In this document: one piece after another, positions 16,559-25,834 of the stretch | Numbering within the stretch: position 1 is the stretch's first letter | Layout of the letters: every line of letters begins with the position of its first letter | Origin: Aneurinibacillus terranovensis DSM 18919 | GTDB taxonomy: Bacteria; Bacillota; Bacilli; Aneurinibacillales; Aneurinibacillaceae | Assembly: GCF_000430625.1 (NCBI RefSeq) | Contig: NZ_AUMJ01000046.1 | Coordinates: forward strand, 1-50,560 | Direction of reading: 5' to 3' | DNA: 50,560 nt | Position numbers and translations under genes: made by a program | Notes under the pieces: model-generated | The model's input: the letters and a program-made list of their open reading frames with translations, nothing else | The model's database searches: none | What the model was told of the DNA's origin: nothing

Positions 16559-16711
16559 ATGGAAGAAAGTATATGTTGCTTTAACACTGTAAAGCAACAT
16601 ATACTTTCCTTAACGATAAAGAAAACGGACAAGTCCGCCAGAAAAGCGAACGATAAGCACTCAATGGTCCGGTTAAAACGATCGGAGGACACATCTAACC
16701 AGGAGAAATGA
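16559..16711 (+). CDS. Short ORF (50 residues) between structured RNA and terminator
   Basis: ATG 16559 follows AGGTGA, which starts right at the end of the RNA's outer stem. The stop at 16709-16711 abuts a strong terminator. The product would be basic and polar (SARKANDKHSMVRLKRSED near the C-terminus) with two cysteines near the start. Within the frame 16567-16610 forms a long hairpin (AAAGTATATGTTGCTTTA and its inverse), unusual for coding DNA, so this may be RNA only. No homologue recognised. Confidence 0.35.
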   Translation: MEESICCFNTVKQHILSLTIKKTDKSARKANDKHSMVRLKRSEDTSNQEK

Positions 16712-16741
16712 AAAACGGGAGCCAGAGAGCTCCCGTTTTTT
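16711..16741. terminator. Bidirectional intrinsic terminator
   Basis: AAAAACGGGAGC pairs with GCTCCCGTTTTTT around CAGAGA. It can end both the plus-strand RNA/short-ORF transcript and the minus-strand pts operon, whose last stop is 24 bases away. Confidence 0.9.
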
Positions 16742-16764
16742 GTATGAACAAAATTTTTGGGATA

Positions 16765-18501
16765 TTACATAAGTTCAGCAATTGCCGGAACCGACTCCTC
16801 AACATACCGCACGATTTCCTCGGCTGATTCCATCTGCAGCACACGCTCTGCAAGGGGCTTTACTTCACTTTGGCTCAACCTGTGCATCAGCGCCCGCGCA
16901 GGCAGTATGGAAGATGCGCTCATGCTGAATTCATCGAGGCCCATGCCGAGAAGAATCGGAATCGCCGTTAAATTGCCTGCCATTTCCCCGCACATACCGG
17001 CCCATTTGCCGGCTTTATGCGCAGCCTGGATCACCATGTTTATCAGGCGCAGGACGGCCGGATTAAACGGTTGATATAAGTATGAAACGCGCTCATTCAT
17101 CCTGTCCGCGGCCATCGTGTATTGAATTAAGTCATTCGTTCCGATGCTGAAGAAATCAACCTCTTTGGCCAACTGGTCAGCAATGATAGCCGCAGCCGGA
17201 ATCTCAATCATCATTCCGACTTCCATGTTTCTGTTGAACGGAATGTTCTTCGAGGTGAGTTCATCTTTCACTTCATCTAAAACTTTATTTGCCTCACGCA
17301 ATTCAGCAAGCGAAGAAATCATTGGATACATTAATTTCACATTACCATATATGCTGGCTCGTAAAATGGCCCGCAGCTGCACTTTAAAAATGTCCGTGCG
17401 GTCAAGGCACAGCCTAATCGCCCGATACCCGAGGAACGGATTCATTTCCTTCGGCAAATCCAGATAAGGAAGCTCTTTATCCCCGCCAATATCCAGAGAA
17501 CGGATGACGACGGGGCTTTCCTTATCAAACATCTCGGCTACTGATTTATAAGCTTCAAACTGTTCTTCTTCCGAAGGAAACTCGTTTCTGCCCATATACA
17601 AAAACTCGGTACGATAAAGACCTATCCCTTCCGCCCCATTCTTTTTAGCGCCAACTGCGTCAAGCGGATTACCGATGTTGGAAACCAACTCGACCCGGTG
17701 GCCGTCCGCTGTTACAGAATGGGCGTCCTTCAGCTTGTTTAGTTCAGCCTGCCTTGCTGCAAAATGGCGCTGTTTTTCCTTATAGGAAGCAACCGTGACT
17801 TCGTCCGGATTAACATGCACAACTCCTTGCGAACCGTCCACAACCACGTAGTCGCCCGTTTTTACCTGCTCCACAATGTTCTTTAACCCGACAACCGCAG
17901 GAATTTCCATTGAGCGGGCCATAATGGCTGAATGGGACGTTCTTCCGCCTATATTTGTAGCAAATCCTGCGACTTTATCACGGTTTAATTGAGCGGTATC
18001 GGAAGGCGTTAAGTCATGGGCAATCATAACGACCGGTTCTGAAACATCGTCAAGCGATTTTTCTTCAATGCCTGCAAGACGATGCAGGACACGGCTGCTC
18101 ACATCACGAATATCAGCGGCACGTTCCCGCATGTATTCATTGTCCATACTTTCAAAAATAGCAATGAAGTTATCCGTTACTTCCTGCAGCGCTGCCTCCG
18201 CATTAATGTACTCATTTGTTATTTTTTCCCGTACAGCTCCAATATACTCCGGGTCATTCAATACAAGGATATGGGCCGAAAAAATTTCCGCTTCTTCATC
18301 CCCGAGTTTTTTACGGGCTTTTTCTTTAATCACTTCAAGCTCTTGAATGGCCTGTGTTACTTTGCTGTCAAACCGTTCGACTTCTGCACCAACCTGATCG
18401 GGACTGAGTGTTTGTTTTTGAACCGCGACTTTTTCTTCCTCTAAAAGGAAGGCAGGTCCCATGGCATAACCAGAGGCCGCGGCAATTCCCTTCCATTCCA
18501 T
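16765..18501 (-). CDS. ptsI: Phosphoenolpyruvate-protein phosphotransferase (enzyme I)
   Basis: A 578-residue enzyme I of the phosphotransferase system. It takes phosphate from phosphoenolpyruvate on His190 (GGRTSHSAIMAR) and passes it to HPr. Layout: N-terminal HPr-binding helical domain, swivelling His domain, then a PEP-binding TIM barrel with GIGLYRTEFLYM, ELPYLDLPKEMNPFLGYRAIR and FSIGTNDLIQYTMA (start of the second PEP-utiliser signature), and the catalytic Cys in AGMCGEMAG. Full family length. It follows ptsH by 24 bases and is last in the glcT-ptsG-ptsH-ptsI cluster. Confidence 0.98.
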   Translation of the reverse strand: MEWKGIAAASGYAMGPAFLLEEEKVAVQKQTLSPDQVGAEVERFDSKVTQAIQELEVIKEKARKKLGDEEAEIFSAHILVLNDPEYIGAVREKITNEYINAEAALQEVTDNFIAIFESMDNEYMRERAADIRDVSSRVLHRLAGIEEKSLDDVSEPVVMIAHDLTPSDTAQLNRDKVAGFATNIGGRTSHSAIMARSMEIPAVVGLKNIVEQVKTGDYVVVDGSQGVVHVNPDEVTVASYKEKQRHFAARQAELNKLKDAHSVTADGHRVELVSNIGNPLDAVGAKKNGAEGIGLYRTEFLYMGRNEFPSEEEQFEAYKSVAEMFDKESPVVIRSLDIGGDKELPYLDLPKEMNPFLGYRAIRLCLDRTDIFKVQLRAILRASIYGNVKLMYPMISSLAELREANKVLDEVKDELTSKNIPFNRNMEVGMMIEIPAAAIIADQLAKEVDFFSIGTNDLIQYTMAADRMNERVSYLYQPFNPAVLRLINMVIQAAHKAGKWAGMCGEMAGNLTAIPILLGMGLDEFSMSASSILPARALMHRLSQSEVKPLAERVLQMESAEEIVRYVEESVPAIAELM

Positions 18502-18525
18502 AATGAGTAAGTCAACTCCCTCTTA

Positions 18526-18783
18526 TCATTCAAAAACAGTTTCGATAATTTCACCCATTGCTTTTAGGGCTTCTTCTTCTTGCTCACCTTTCGTGGTTAC
18601 CGTTAACTGTTCTCCCTGTCTGATGCCAAGCGACATCACACCCATAATGCTCTTCGCGTTAACATGTTTGTCACCTTTCGAAATCGTGACTTCACAGGGG
18701 AATGAACTTGCTTTCTGCACCAGCATAGTGGCCGGTCTTGCATGCAGACCCGACGGATTTTTTACTGTAAATACTTTTTCCAT
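18526..18783 (-). CDS. ptsH: Phosphocarrier protein HPr
   Basis: An 85-residue HPr. The phosphoacceptor histidine is His14 in SGLHARPATM. The regulatory serine used by HPr kinase for catabolite control with CcpA is Ser45 in NAKSIMGVMSLGI (His15 and Ser46 in the common numbering). It carries phosphate from enzyme I to EIIA domains and, as P-Ser-HPr, is the CcpA corepressor in Bacilli. It lies 19 bases after ptsG. Confidence 0.98.
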   Translation of the reverse strand: MEKVFTVKNPSGLHARPATMLVQKASSFPCEVTISKGDKHVNAKSIMGVMSLGIRQGEQLTVTTKGEQEEEALKAMGEIIETVFE

Positions 18784-18802
18784 GATAAAATTCCTCCTTC
18801 AA

Positions 18803-20752
18803 TTACTTTGTTTGAACCGTAGCTACTTCGGTTTGTCCGGCAATGACCTGGCAATTCGTTACGGTTACGGATTGGTTGGCTTTCAGATTTGTAAAAACGA
18901 CAGGGGTGATGGTTGATTTTGCATTTGCTTCAATGTAAGCAAGATCAACATGGAGCAGGGGTGTCCCTATTTCAACACGCTGGTTCTCTTCGATAAGCAA
19001 TTTAAAACCCTGCCCTTTGAGGTTCACCGTATCAATCCCTACATGAATAAGGATTTCCAGGCCTGTATCAGAAAGAATGCCAAGGGCGTGTTTGGTAGGA
19101 AAAGCATTGATAATCTTGCCTTTAACCGGAGAGACGACTTTGCCTTCCACCGGTCTTATCGCAAATCCATCCCCCATCATTTTACCAGCAAATACTTGAT
19201 CAGGCACCTGTGTAATGTCGATAACTTTCCCCGATAGCGGCGCTACAATATATTCCGTTCCCGCTATCGCTACAGGGGCACCGGCCGGCACTTCCTTTTG
19301 AACGGCAGCTTCCTGTGCTTCCGCCGGTTTAGCCCCTTCCATCAGTGCCTTTATCTGCTCTTTAATGGCATCCGATTGAGTCCCGTATATCGCCTGAAAG
19401 TTGTTGCCCATTTCCAGTACGCCTGTCGCACCTAACCCTTTCAACCGGTTTTTATCGACTTTTTTCGGGTCGGCAACGCTCACACGCAAACGAGTGATAC
19501 AGGCATCAAGCGCCGTCAGGTTTTCTTTACCACCGAGAGCCTCAAGAATACCGGCCGCCTGGCTGCCTGCTTGCGCTGGTTTGTTCTGTGTGTTTACTTC
19601 CTCGTCGGATTCACGCCCGGGCGTTTTCAAATCCCACTTGCGAATCGCAAAACGAAACATGAAGTAGTAGACCAAACCGAACACAAGCCCTACGGGAATA
19701 ATAATCCAGCCTCTTGTCGATAACCCGTAGTTCAACACATAGTCGATGAGACCACCAGAGAACGTGTACCCGTCTCTTACTCCGAAAATGTCAAGAATCG
19801 TAAAAGACAGGCCGGCTAATAAGGCATGGATGAAGAAAAGAACAGGGGCTACAAAAAGAAAAGAAAATTCAACCGGTTCTGTAATCCCTGTTAACATGGA
19901 AGTCAGGCCGGCGGATACCAGAATACCTGATACCGCCTTTCTCCGTTCCGGACGAGCTTCATGAATCATCGCCAGAGCGGCAGCCGGAAGGCCGAAAATC
20001 ATGTAGGGGAAGAGACCGGCCATAAACCGGCCTGCCGTTTTATCTCCGGCAAAGAAACGAGCCATATCCCCCGTAACCACCTTGCCTGTTGACGGATCGA
20101 TAAATTGACCCATTGTGAAATAGAACGGCGTTTGAAAAATATGGTGCAGACCAAACGGAATAAGCAAGCGCTGAATAAACCCAAAGAAGAACGGGCCCGC
20201 GGTTGAGTTCATAACCCAAGTACTGGCGGCGTCAATTCCATGCTGAATCGGCGGCCAAACAAAGGCAAAGACAACACCCAGCAATAGGGAAGTAAACGCT
20301 GTTATAATTGGCACAAAACGTTTTCCGGCAAAAAAACCGAGAACAGGATGAAGTTGAATGTTAAAGAAGCGTTTATACAGAATGGCTGCCGTAAGGCCAA
20401 TAATAATTCCGCCAAACACCCCCATATTAATAAGGTGTTCCGCCCCTTGATAGGGTGGCTGCAAATGCAGGAATTTCCCCATATTATCAAGTGTCGTTGT
20501 CAATACGAGATAGCCAATCACTGCGGCAAGACCGGCGACTCCGTCTCCCCCGGCAAAACCGATCGCTACACCGACCGCAAAAATAATGGGCATGTTATCA
20601 AAAATAGCGCCTCCAGCATTTTTAATAACCGGCATATTGAGCAGATCCTTATCGCCGAAGCGAAGCAGAAGCCCTGCCGCAGGAAGTACGGCGACCGGCG
20701 TCATTAAGGCCCGTCCAACCTGCTGTAAAACCTGAAACGCTTTCTTAAACAT
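18803..20752 (-). CDS. ptsG: Glucose-type PTS transporter EIICBA
   Basis: A 649-residue fused permease that imports and phosphorylates a hexose. Order: EIIC membrane domain (residues 1 to about 400, starting FKKAFQVLQQVGRALMTPVAVLPAAGLLL), EIIB with phosphocysteine in ALDACITRLRVS, a Pro/Ala linker, then EIIA with phosphohistidine in GLEILIHVGIDTVNLKGQGF. The C-B-A order, the GlcT gene upstream and the antiterminator leader all point to glucose. N-acetylglucosamine carriers are similar, so specificity is inferred. Weak ribosome site GCGGGTGA. Confidence 0.93.
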   Translation of the reverse strand: MFKKAFQVLQQVGRALMTPVAVLPAAGLLLRFGDKDLLNMPVIKNAGGAIFDNMPIIFAVGVAIGFAGGDGVAGLAAVIGYLVLTTTLDNMGKFLHLQPPYQGAEHLINMGVFGGIIIGLTAAILYKRFFNIQLHPVLGFFAGKRFVPIITAFTSLLLGVVFAFVWPPIQHGIDAASTWVMNSTAGPFFFGFIQRLLIPFGLHHIFQTPFYFTMGQFIDPSTGKVVTGDMARFFAGDKTAGRFMAGLFPYMIFGLPAAALAMIHEARPERRKAVSGILVSAGLTSMLTGITEPVEFSFLFVAPVLFFIHALLAGLSFTILDIFGVRDGYTFSGGLIDYVLNYGLSTRGWIIIPVGLVFGLVYYFMFRFAIRKWDLKTPGRESDEEVNTQNKPAQAGSQAAGILEALGGKENLTALDACITRLRVSVADPKKVDKNRLKGLGATGVLEMGNNFQAIYGTQSDAIKEQIKALMEGAKPAEAQEAAVQKEVPAGAPVAIAGTEYIVAPLSGKVIDITQVPDQVFAGKMMGDGFAIRPVEGKVVSPVKGKIINAFPTKHALGILSDTGLEILIHVGIDTVNLKGQGFKLLIEENQRVEIGTPLLHVDLAYIEANAKSTITPVVFTNLKANQSVTVTNCQVIAGQTEVATVQTK

Positions 20753-20796
20753 AGCTAATCATCACCCGCTCTTCCATCTCCATATATGTTCATCAA

Positions 20797-20880
20797 CCAA
20801 AAAAGGCATGAGCAAATGTCCTGTTACGACTTAAGATGTCGCAATAACAGGAAATTTACTCATGCCTGATCGAATCAGTC
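20797..20880 (-). promoter_or_regulatory. GlcT-responsive antiterminator/terminator leader of ptsG
   Basis: On the minus strand, about 45 bases upstream of ptsG, GGCATGAG..CCTGTTA..GCGAC folds onto GTCG..TAACAGG..CTCATGCC and ends in TTTTTT. The 5' arm and the bases before it would form the alternative RNA antiterminator bound by GlcT, as in Bacillus ptsG. When glucose is absent the long stem stops transcription. The exact RAT boundaries are inferred. Confidence 0.82.
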
Positions 20881-20890
20881 ACACGGTTCA

Positions 20891-21763
20891 TCATTTCATA
20901 TGGAGATGGCTAACAATTCGCTGGATGTGCAATGTTAAATAGCTTACTTCCGCTTCCGGAATATCTACTTTCAGTTCGTTCTGCATGATTTTCACTAACT
21001 TCCAACTCAAATTATAGCACGCGGGATATTCTTTACGCAACAAATCACTTACAGGGTGATTGTCTTCAAGCATCTTTTTTGCTTCAGCCCGTTCGACAGC
21101 GAAACGAAGGTGCGTGATCAATCGTGCGTAATCAATGGATGTTTTATCAATGGTGACATCAAGCTCATTCTCAACTACAGAAATCAGGCGTGATATAAGC
21201 TGTGAAAAACGATTCATCTTACTAAGGCTCTGGTTGGTTCTTGAACTGTGAAGGTGAAGGGTTATAAATCCGATTTCATCATCCGGTATTTTCATATGAA
21301 GCTGTTTTTCAATTTTCCTTATTCCTTCTTCAGCAATCTTATATTCATACGCATACAAGCTGCGCACCTCATGAAGGAATGGATTATCAATATTGACACC
21401 CTGTCCCAGACGCTTAATCGCAAAAGAAATGTGATCGATGAGTGTCACAATAAATTGTTCGGAAAACTTCTTGTTAACCGCTTTCTCAACATACTCAATA
21501 AACTCATTTATGATCCGAATAACTTCCTCATCTGTTTCGGCAAAAATCCGGACCATCTTTTCACGGTTGTCTTCTGAAGAAGGTACAAACACTTTTTCAA
21601 CGGCTTCATTAAATAAAATGCTGTCTCCCTTTTTCTTCTCAAACCCGATTCCTTTTCCGAGCAGGATGACCTCGGTTCGCCTTTCGTCGAGGGCTAATAA
21701 CGAGTTGTTATTCAGAACTCTTTTTATCTGGTAACGCTTTCCCGTATTCATTGCTTGATTCAC
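20891..21763 (-). CDS. glcT: BglG-family transcription antiterminator GlcT
   Basis: A 290-residue antiterminator. Residues 1-60 are the RNA-binding CAT domain (YQIKRVLNNNSLLALDERRTEVILLGKGIGF). Two PRD domains follow, with regulatory histidines in LIDHISFAI and LHLHSS (PRD1) and in RLITHLRFAVER and LTLHIQRI (PRD2). Phosphorylation by PtsG would inactivate it when glucose is scarce. The start is uncertain: GTG 21763 has GGAG seven bases upstream, while ATG 21751 (four residues later) has AAGGG at ten. It lies directly before the ptsG leader. Confidence 0.93.
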   Translation of the reverse strand: MNQAMNTGKRYQIKRVLNNNSLLALDERRTEVILLGKGIGFEKKKGDSILFNEAVEKVFVPSSEDNREKMVRIFAETDEEVIRIINEFIEYVEKAVNKKFSEQFIVTLIDHISFAIKRLGQGVNIDNPFLHEVRSLYAYEYKIAEEGIRKIEKQLHMKIPDDEIGFITLHLHSSRTNQSLSKMNRFSQLISRLISVVENELDVTIDKTSIDYARLITHLRFAVERAEAKKMLEDNHPVSDLLRKEYPACYNLSWKLVKIMQNELKVDIPEAEVSYLTLHIQRIVSHLHMK

Positions 21764-21809
21764 CCTTTTCTCCGTAGACTATATAAAGATACATGTTCTG
21801 CCGCTAGAA

Positions 21810-21870
21810 ATCAAGCAAAAAAAAGGCGATAAGCCCTTATCCGCTACCTTTTCCACGCGGGAAGGGCGAA
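21810..21870 (-). terminator. Terminator/attenuator between phosphoglucomutase and glcT
   Basis: The minus strand pairs AAGGTGATA with TATCGCCTT around an inner GCCCTT/AAGGGC stem and ends in eight T. It follows the phosphoglucomutase stop by about 30 bases. It could also act as a leader element for glcT, which begins about 50 bases later. Confidence 0.65.
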
Positions 21871-21902
21871 GTGACTATCACCTTTGAAAACATTTTCGTC
21901 GA

Positions 21903-23645
21903 CTAGCTCTTTATTATGCGTTGAACATTTTCCATTGCTTCCGTTTGCAGGGCAGCCAGAAGGTTCTTACTCTTTTCCAACGAATCCTCCCGAACACCGA
22001 AGTAAAACTTTAATTTCGGTTCCGTTCCCGATGGCCTAAGGCAGAACCACGATCCGTCTTCAAGAATGAATTTCAGCACGTCGGATGGCGGCAGCTGAAT
22101 GGTCTCGTTCGCTGCCCCCGCAAGATTTTTACGCACTCCGGTTTTATAATCCTCGATAAGCACAACCTTCCTGCCCGCAGCTTGCTGCAATGGTTTCATA
22201 CGGAATTGCTGCAGCACCGCTTCAATCTGCTTGATTCCTTCCTGCCCTTTTAAAGTGAGTGATTCAAGGCTTTCCAGGTAAAAGCCGTATGTTTCAAATA
22301 TTTCATGCAATCCGTCGTAAAGCGACATCCCCCGTGATTTATAGTAAGCCGCCACCTCTGCAGCCATAAGACACGCCTGCACAGCATCTTTGTCCCGTAC
22401 GAAGTCTCCAATTAAATACCCGTAGCTTTCTTCATACCCAAATAAAAAGCGATGTTCCCCGGTTGTTTCAAATTCATTAATTTTCTCGCCGATAAATTTA
22501 AATCCAGTTAGCGTATCAATGGTATCGATACCGAAACGCCCGGCAATGGCACGCCCGATTTCAGACGTTACAATCGTTTTTACAACGACGCCATTGTCTG
22601 GAAGCGTTCCCTGTTCTTTATGCTGCGAAAGCAGGTAATGGAGCATCAGGGCACCGGTTTGATTTCCGGTCAAAACGACATATTCCCCCTGATGATTTTT
22701 AACCGCCACTCCCATCCGATCGGCATCCGGATCGCAGCCAAGAAGCAAATCGGCGTCGGTTTCTTTTCCATAACGGATGGCCAGTTCAAAGGCGGCATGC
22801 TCTTCAGGATTGGGGGATTTCACAGTTGAAAAATTAGGGTCCGGACGTTCCTGTTCCTTAACGATCGTTACATTGGTAAAGCCTGCCGCATCAAGAGCGG
22901 CCCGCACCGGTTTGTTCGAAGTACCGTGAAGCGGGGTGAATACAATTTTCACGTCATCCGCCATTTGCTGAATAAGGGACGGATTCATGCAAATATTTTT
23001 CACCTGTTCTATGTATGTCCGGTCCACTTCATCACCGATGATGGTTAATATCCCAGAGGCTTTAAGAGCGTCTTCATCGGCAACCTCTATTGACAGTTCA
23101 TCTTCAATACCATTAACATAGTGAATCACTTCATTAGCCGCCTGAGGCGGGAGCTGTCCGCCGTCCGGACCGTAGACTTTGTACCCGTTATACTCAGGAG
23201 GATTATGGCTGGCCGTAATGACAATGCCCGCGTACGCATGCAAGTGTCGTACGGCGAACGACAGTACAGGGGTAGGGCGCAGTTCGTCAAATAAATATGT
23301 GCGAATTCCATGTCTGCCGAGAGTACGCGCCGCTTCCCGGGCGAATTCGAGCGATTTGTGGCGCACATCATACGCGATGGCGACCCCGCGGTTTTTCGCC
23401 TCCTCACCCTGTGACTCAATGTAACGCGCCAATCCTTCCGACGCTTTACGAACCGTATAGATGTTCATGCGATTTGTACCCGGCCCAATTTCACCTCGCA
23501 GGCCCCCAGTGCCAAACTCCAGGTTTTTATAAAAGCAATCCTCCAGTATTTTTTCATCACCCTGTAGCTTTTCCAGGGCCTGTTTCATTTCAGCATGGAG
23601 AGAAGGGTGTTCTATCCACCGTTTCCATTGTGTTTTCCAGTTCAT
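21903..23645 (-). CDS. pgcA: Phospho-sugar mutase (alpha-phosphoglucomutase)
   Basis: A 580-residue mutase that interconverts glucose 1-phosphate and glucose 6-phosphate. The phosphoserine loop is [17 protein letters not shown], the metal loop is [12 protein letters not shown], sugar binding is [12 protein letters not shown], and the C-terminal phosphate site is [12 protein letters not shown]. Length and N-terminal WKRWIEHP match PgcA of Bacilli. It joins galactose breakdown (glucose 1-phosphate from GalT) to glycolysis and, with GalU, supplies UDP-glucose. Ribosome site GGGGGGAA precedes ATG 23645. Confidence 0.95.
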   Translation of the reverse strand: MNWKTQWKRWIEHPSLHAEMKQALEKLQGDEKILEDCFYKNLEFGTGGLRGEIGPGTNRMNIYTVRKASEGLARYIESQGEEAKNRGVAIAYDVRHKSLEFAREAARTLGRHGIRTYLFDELRPTPVLSFAVRHLHAYAGIVITASHNPPEYNGYKVYGPDGGQLPPQAANEVIHYVNGIEDELSIEVADEDALKASGILTIIGDEVDRTYIEQVKNICMNPSLIQQMADDVKIVFTPLHGTSNKPVRAALDAAGFTNVTIVKEQERPDPNFSTVKSPNPEEHAAFELAIRYGKETDADLLLGCDPDADRMGVAVKNHQGEYVVLTGNQTGALMLHYLLSQHKEQGTLPDNGVVVKTIVTSEIGRAIAGRFGIDTIDTLTGFKFIGEKINEFETTGEHRFLFGYEESYGYLIGDFVRDKDAVQACLMAAEVAAYYKSRGMSLYDGLHEIFETYGFYLESLESLTLKGQEGIKQIEAVLQQFRMKPLQQAAGRKVVLIEDYKTGVRKNLAGAANETIQLPPSDVLKFILEDGSWFCLRPSGTEPKLKFYFGVREDSLEKSKNLLAALQTEAMENVQRIIKS

Positions 23646-23846
23646 GTTATTCCCCCCTGTTTATAGTAGGAACCCTTTGTTTCTTACCAATTATTGAAGA
23701 AACTTTATTAGTATATGATTTATTTTACTTTGTTTTGTCCCCTATTTTATTTTATTTTAAAAGAAGTAAAGAAACCATCCCAAAAACATCAGGAATGACT
23801 TGAACATAAATTATTTAACTTCGCCGGTTCCTTCCATCTCGAGGCT

Positions 23847-24095
23847 TCAAATGGATTCCCCATAATCTGCATCCAGCTTTTTTTTAGCCGTCTGTGGTCT
23901 ACGGGAAATAAGCCAAAACGTTAATCCAAATACAAGAGTAACGATTCCCCACCACAAGTCAAGGTTCCCGACTTGTTTAATTTTTGATTGAGGATTAGCT
24001 ACGGCTCCATAGACAATAAGAATGACTCCATAAATGGTAAACAATATACCAACCAGGAAACGTAAATCAAACCACTTTGTCTTGTTCTTTTCCAT
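23847..24095 (-). CDS. Small two-helix membrane protein linked to the symporter
   Basis: An 82-residue protein with two hydrophobic helices (FLVGILFTIYGVILIVYGAVA and LWWGIVTLVFGLTFWLIS) and a charged tail. It begins 12 bases after the symporter stop with ribosome site AAGGGGGAA, so it is cotranscribed. Small membrane partners occur beside several sodium symporters. A role in stability or activity of the symporter is inferred from position only. Confidence 0.7.
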   Translation of the reverse strand: MEKNKTKWFDLRFLVGILFTIYGVILIVYGAVANPQSKIKQVGNLDLWWGIVTLVFGLTFWLISRRPQTAKKKLDADYGESI

Positions 24096-24107
24096 GGAAA
24101 TTCCCCC

Positions 24108-25724
24108 TTACCATAACCATGCATTGATGGCAATTAAAATGACAGCAGCAACAAATGCGAGATAACCAGGGCGCTTATACCACGACATGCTTGCATAATT
24201 CGGGCGCTTGGTTAATCCGTACACGACACCGGCCAGTTCTTCCAGCTTCTTCGGCTTTGTAAATAAACTAACACCAATCGTAACAATAACCGTAATAACC
24301 CATGCCCACCACGCGCGCCAGAAATTCCCCGCCTGCGGGCTGGCATAATAGGAAGCAGGAATAAGTGCATACAGTAAGAAAGCGCCTACAATTCCGGTAA
24401 TAAGACCCCAGAAACCACCCCACGGTGTCGCCTTCTTCCAGAACATCCCGAGCAAGAAAGTGGCAAAGAGCGGGGCATTAAAGAACGAAAACAACGTTTG
24501 CATATAATCCATTACGCTTGGAAAATCTGCCGCCATATAAGCGGTTGCAATACTGATCAATACTCCCACAACAACAGACCAGCGCCCCATCGCAACATAA
24601 TGTTTATCTGTAGCATTTTTATTGATATACGCCTGGTAGATATCATAGGTCCAAACCGTTGTAAACGCTGTAACGTTACCCGCCATTCCGCTCATAAAAC
24701 TGGCGAGCATAGCCGTTAGCCCAAGACCCATGAGACCCGGCGGATAGTAGCGCTCAATCAGAAGTGGAAGCGCTAAATTGTAACTCGGTCCTCCTGTTTT
24801 TCCTATAGCCGGATAGATCGCGGCCGCAATGAGGCCGGGTACAATAACAAGAAGAGGAACGAACATTTTGAAATAGGCCGCATAAATAGGGGTATTTTGC
24901 GCAGCTCTTAGATTACGGGCAGCCAACGTTCGCTGTACAACGAGAAAGTCAGTTGTCCAATAACCAAAAGATAGAACAAAGCCTAGCCCAAGAATAATAC
25001 CAACCCATTCAATGCCCATAGAATTGTGGCTTGCCGAACCAAGATTGGCCCACAAATGCCCAAAGCTTTGAGGAAGACGATTCATCATTCCTTGCCATCC
25101 GCCTAATTCTTTTAATCCGAGAATAGGAACCAGCAAAAGCCCAGTCCAGATTAAAAAAAACTGAATGACTTCATTGTAGATTGAGGATGTAAGCCCTCCC
25201 ATTCCTACGTACAATAAAACAACTGCAGCTGATATTATAACACTAGTTGTTAGAGACCAGCCCATTAATACCTGAAAGATTAACCCCATGGAATATAAAC
25301 TAATTCCCGACATCAGAACGGTCATAAAAGCGAATGATATCGCATTAACCGCGCGCGTTGCTTCGTTATAGCGAACTTTTAAATACTCAGGCACAGAGCG
25401 AACCTTGGAAACATAGTAGAATGGCATCATATAAATACCTAGAAAAAGCATAGCCGGAATTGCACCTAACCAGTAAAAGTGCCCGGTCAGCATCCCGTAT
25501 TCAGCACCGCTGGCGGCCATTCCCAACACTTCAAGCGCGCCTAAATTAGCGGAAAGAAACGCAAGCCCTGTAATCCACGCCGGAATGGAGCGACCGGACA
25601 GAAAGAAGTCTTCTCCTGTATTTGCCTGGTTCTTCAAAAGGAACCCGATTCCTATTACAAAAATGAAATAAATGGCAATAATGAGATAGTCAACAAACGT
25701 TGCGGTAAATAAAGCGTGTGTCAT
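24108..25724 (-). CDS. SSS-family sodium:sugar symporter
   Basis: A 538-residue carrier of the sodium:solute symporter family with about 14 hydrophobic segments. The SGLT-type signature is FFLSGRSIPAWITGLAFLSANLGALEVLGMAASG (residues about 40-75). Also visible are FGYWTTDFLVVQRTLAA and the second signature around MGLGLTAMLASFMSGMAGNVTAF. It lies downstream of the ROK repressor and gal genes, so galactose is the best substrate guess; glucose or another sugar is possible. ATG 25724 follows a GAGGGGAA-type site. Confidence 0.9.
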   Translation of the reverse strand: MTHALFTATFVDYLIIAIYFIFVIGIGFLLKNQANTGEDFFLSGRSIPAWITGLAFLSANLGALEVLGMAASGAEYGMLTGHFYWLGAIPAMLFLGIYMMPFYYVSKVRSVPEYLKVRYNEATRAVNAISFAFMTVLMSGISLYSMGLIFQVLMGWSLTTSVIISAAVVLLYVGMGGLTSSIYNEVIQFFLIWTGLLLVPILGLKELGGWQGMMNRLPQSFGHLWANLGSASHNSMGIEWVGIILGLGFVLSFGYWTTDFLVVQRTLAARNLRAAQNTPIYAAYFKMFVPLLVIVPGLIAAAIYPAIGKTGGPSYNLALPLLIERYYPPGLMGLGLTAMLASFMSGMAGNVTAFTTVWTYDIYQAYINKNATDKHYVAMGRWSVVVGVLISIATAYMAADFPSVMDYMQTLFSFFNAPLFATFLLGMFWKKATPWGGFWGLITGIVGAFLLYALIPASYYASPQAGNFWRAWWAWVITVIVTIGVSLFTKPKKLEELAGVVYGLTKRPNYASMSWYKRPGYLAFVAAVILIAINAWLW

Positions 25725-25834
25725 TTTTCATTCCCCTCGGTTTTAATGGATTTTCAAAGCGGATTGTAATTGCTGTTTTTTTACTAACTTTATTAAATAA
25801 ATCAAGTATCTGATCATCCAGAGGAACAGCGATA

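Noticed and set aside
16268-16692. Two minus-strand frames of 110 and 134 codons
   Set aside because: They are shadows of the strongly self-complementary RNA locus; composition and missing ribosome sites do not support protein.
16311-16741. Group II intron or IStron
   Set aside because: No domain V/VI sequence, no splice-site motifs and no reverse transcriptase or TnpB gene nearby.
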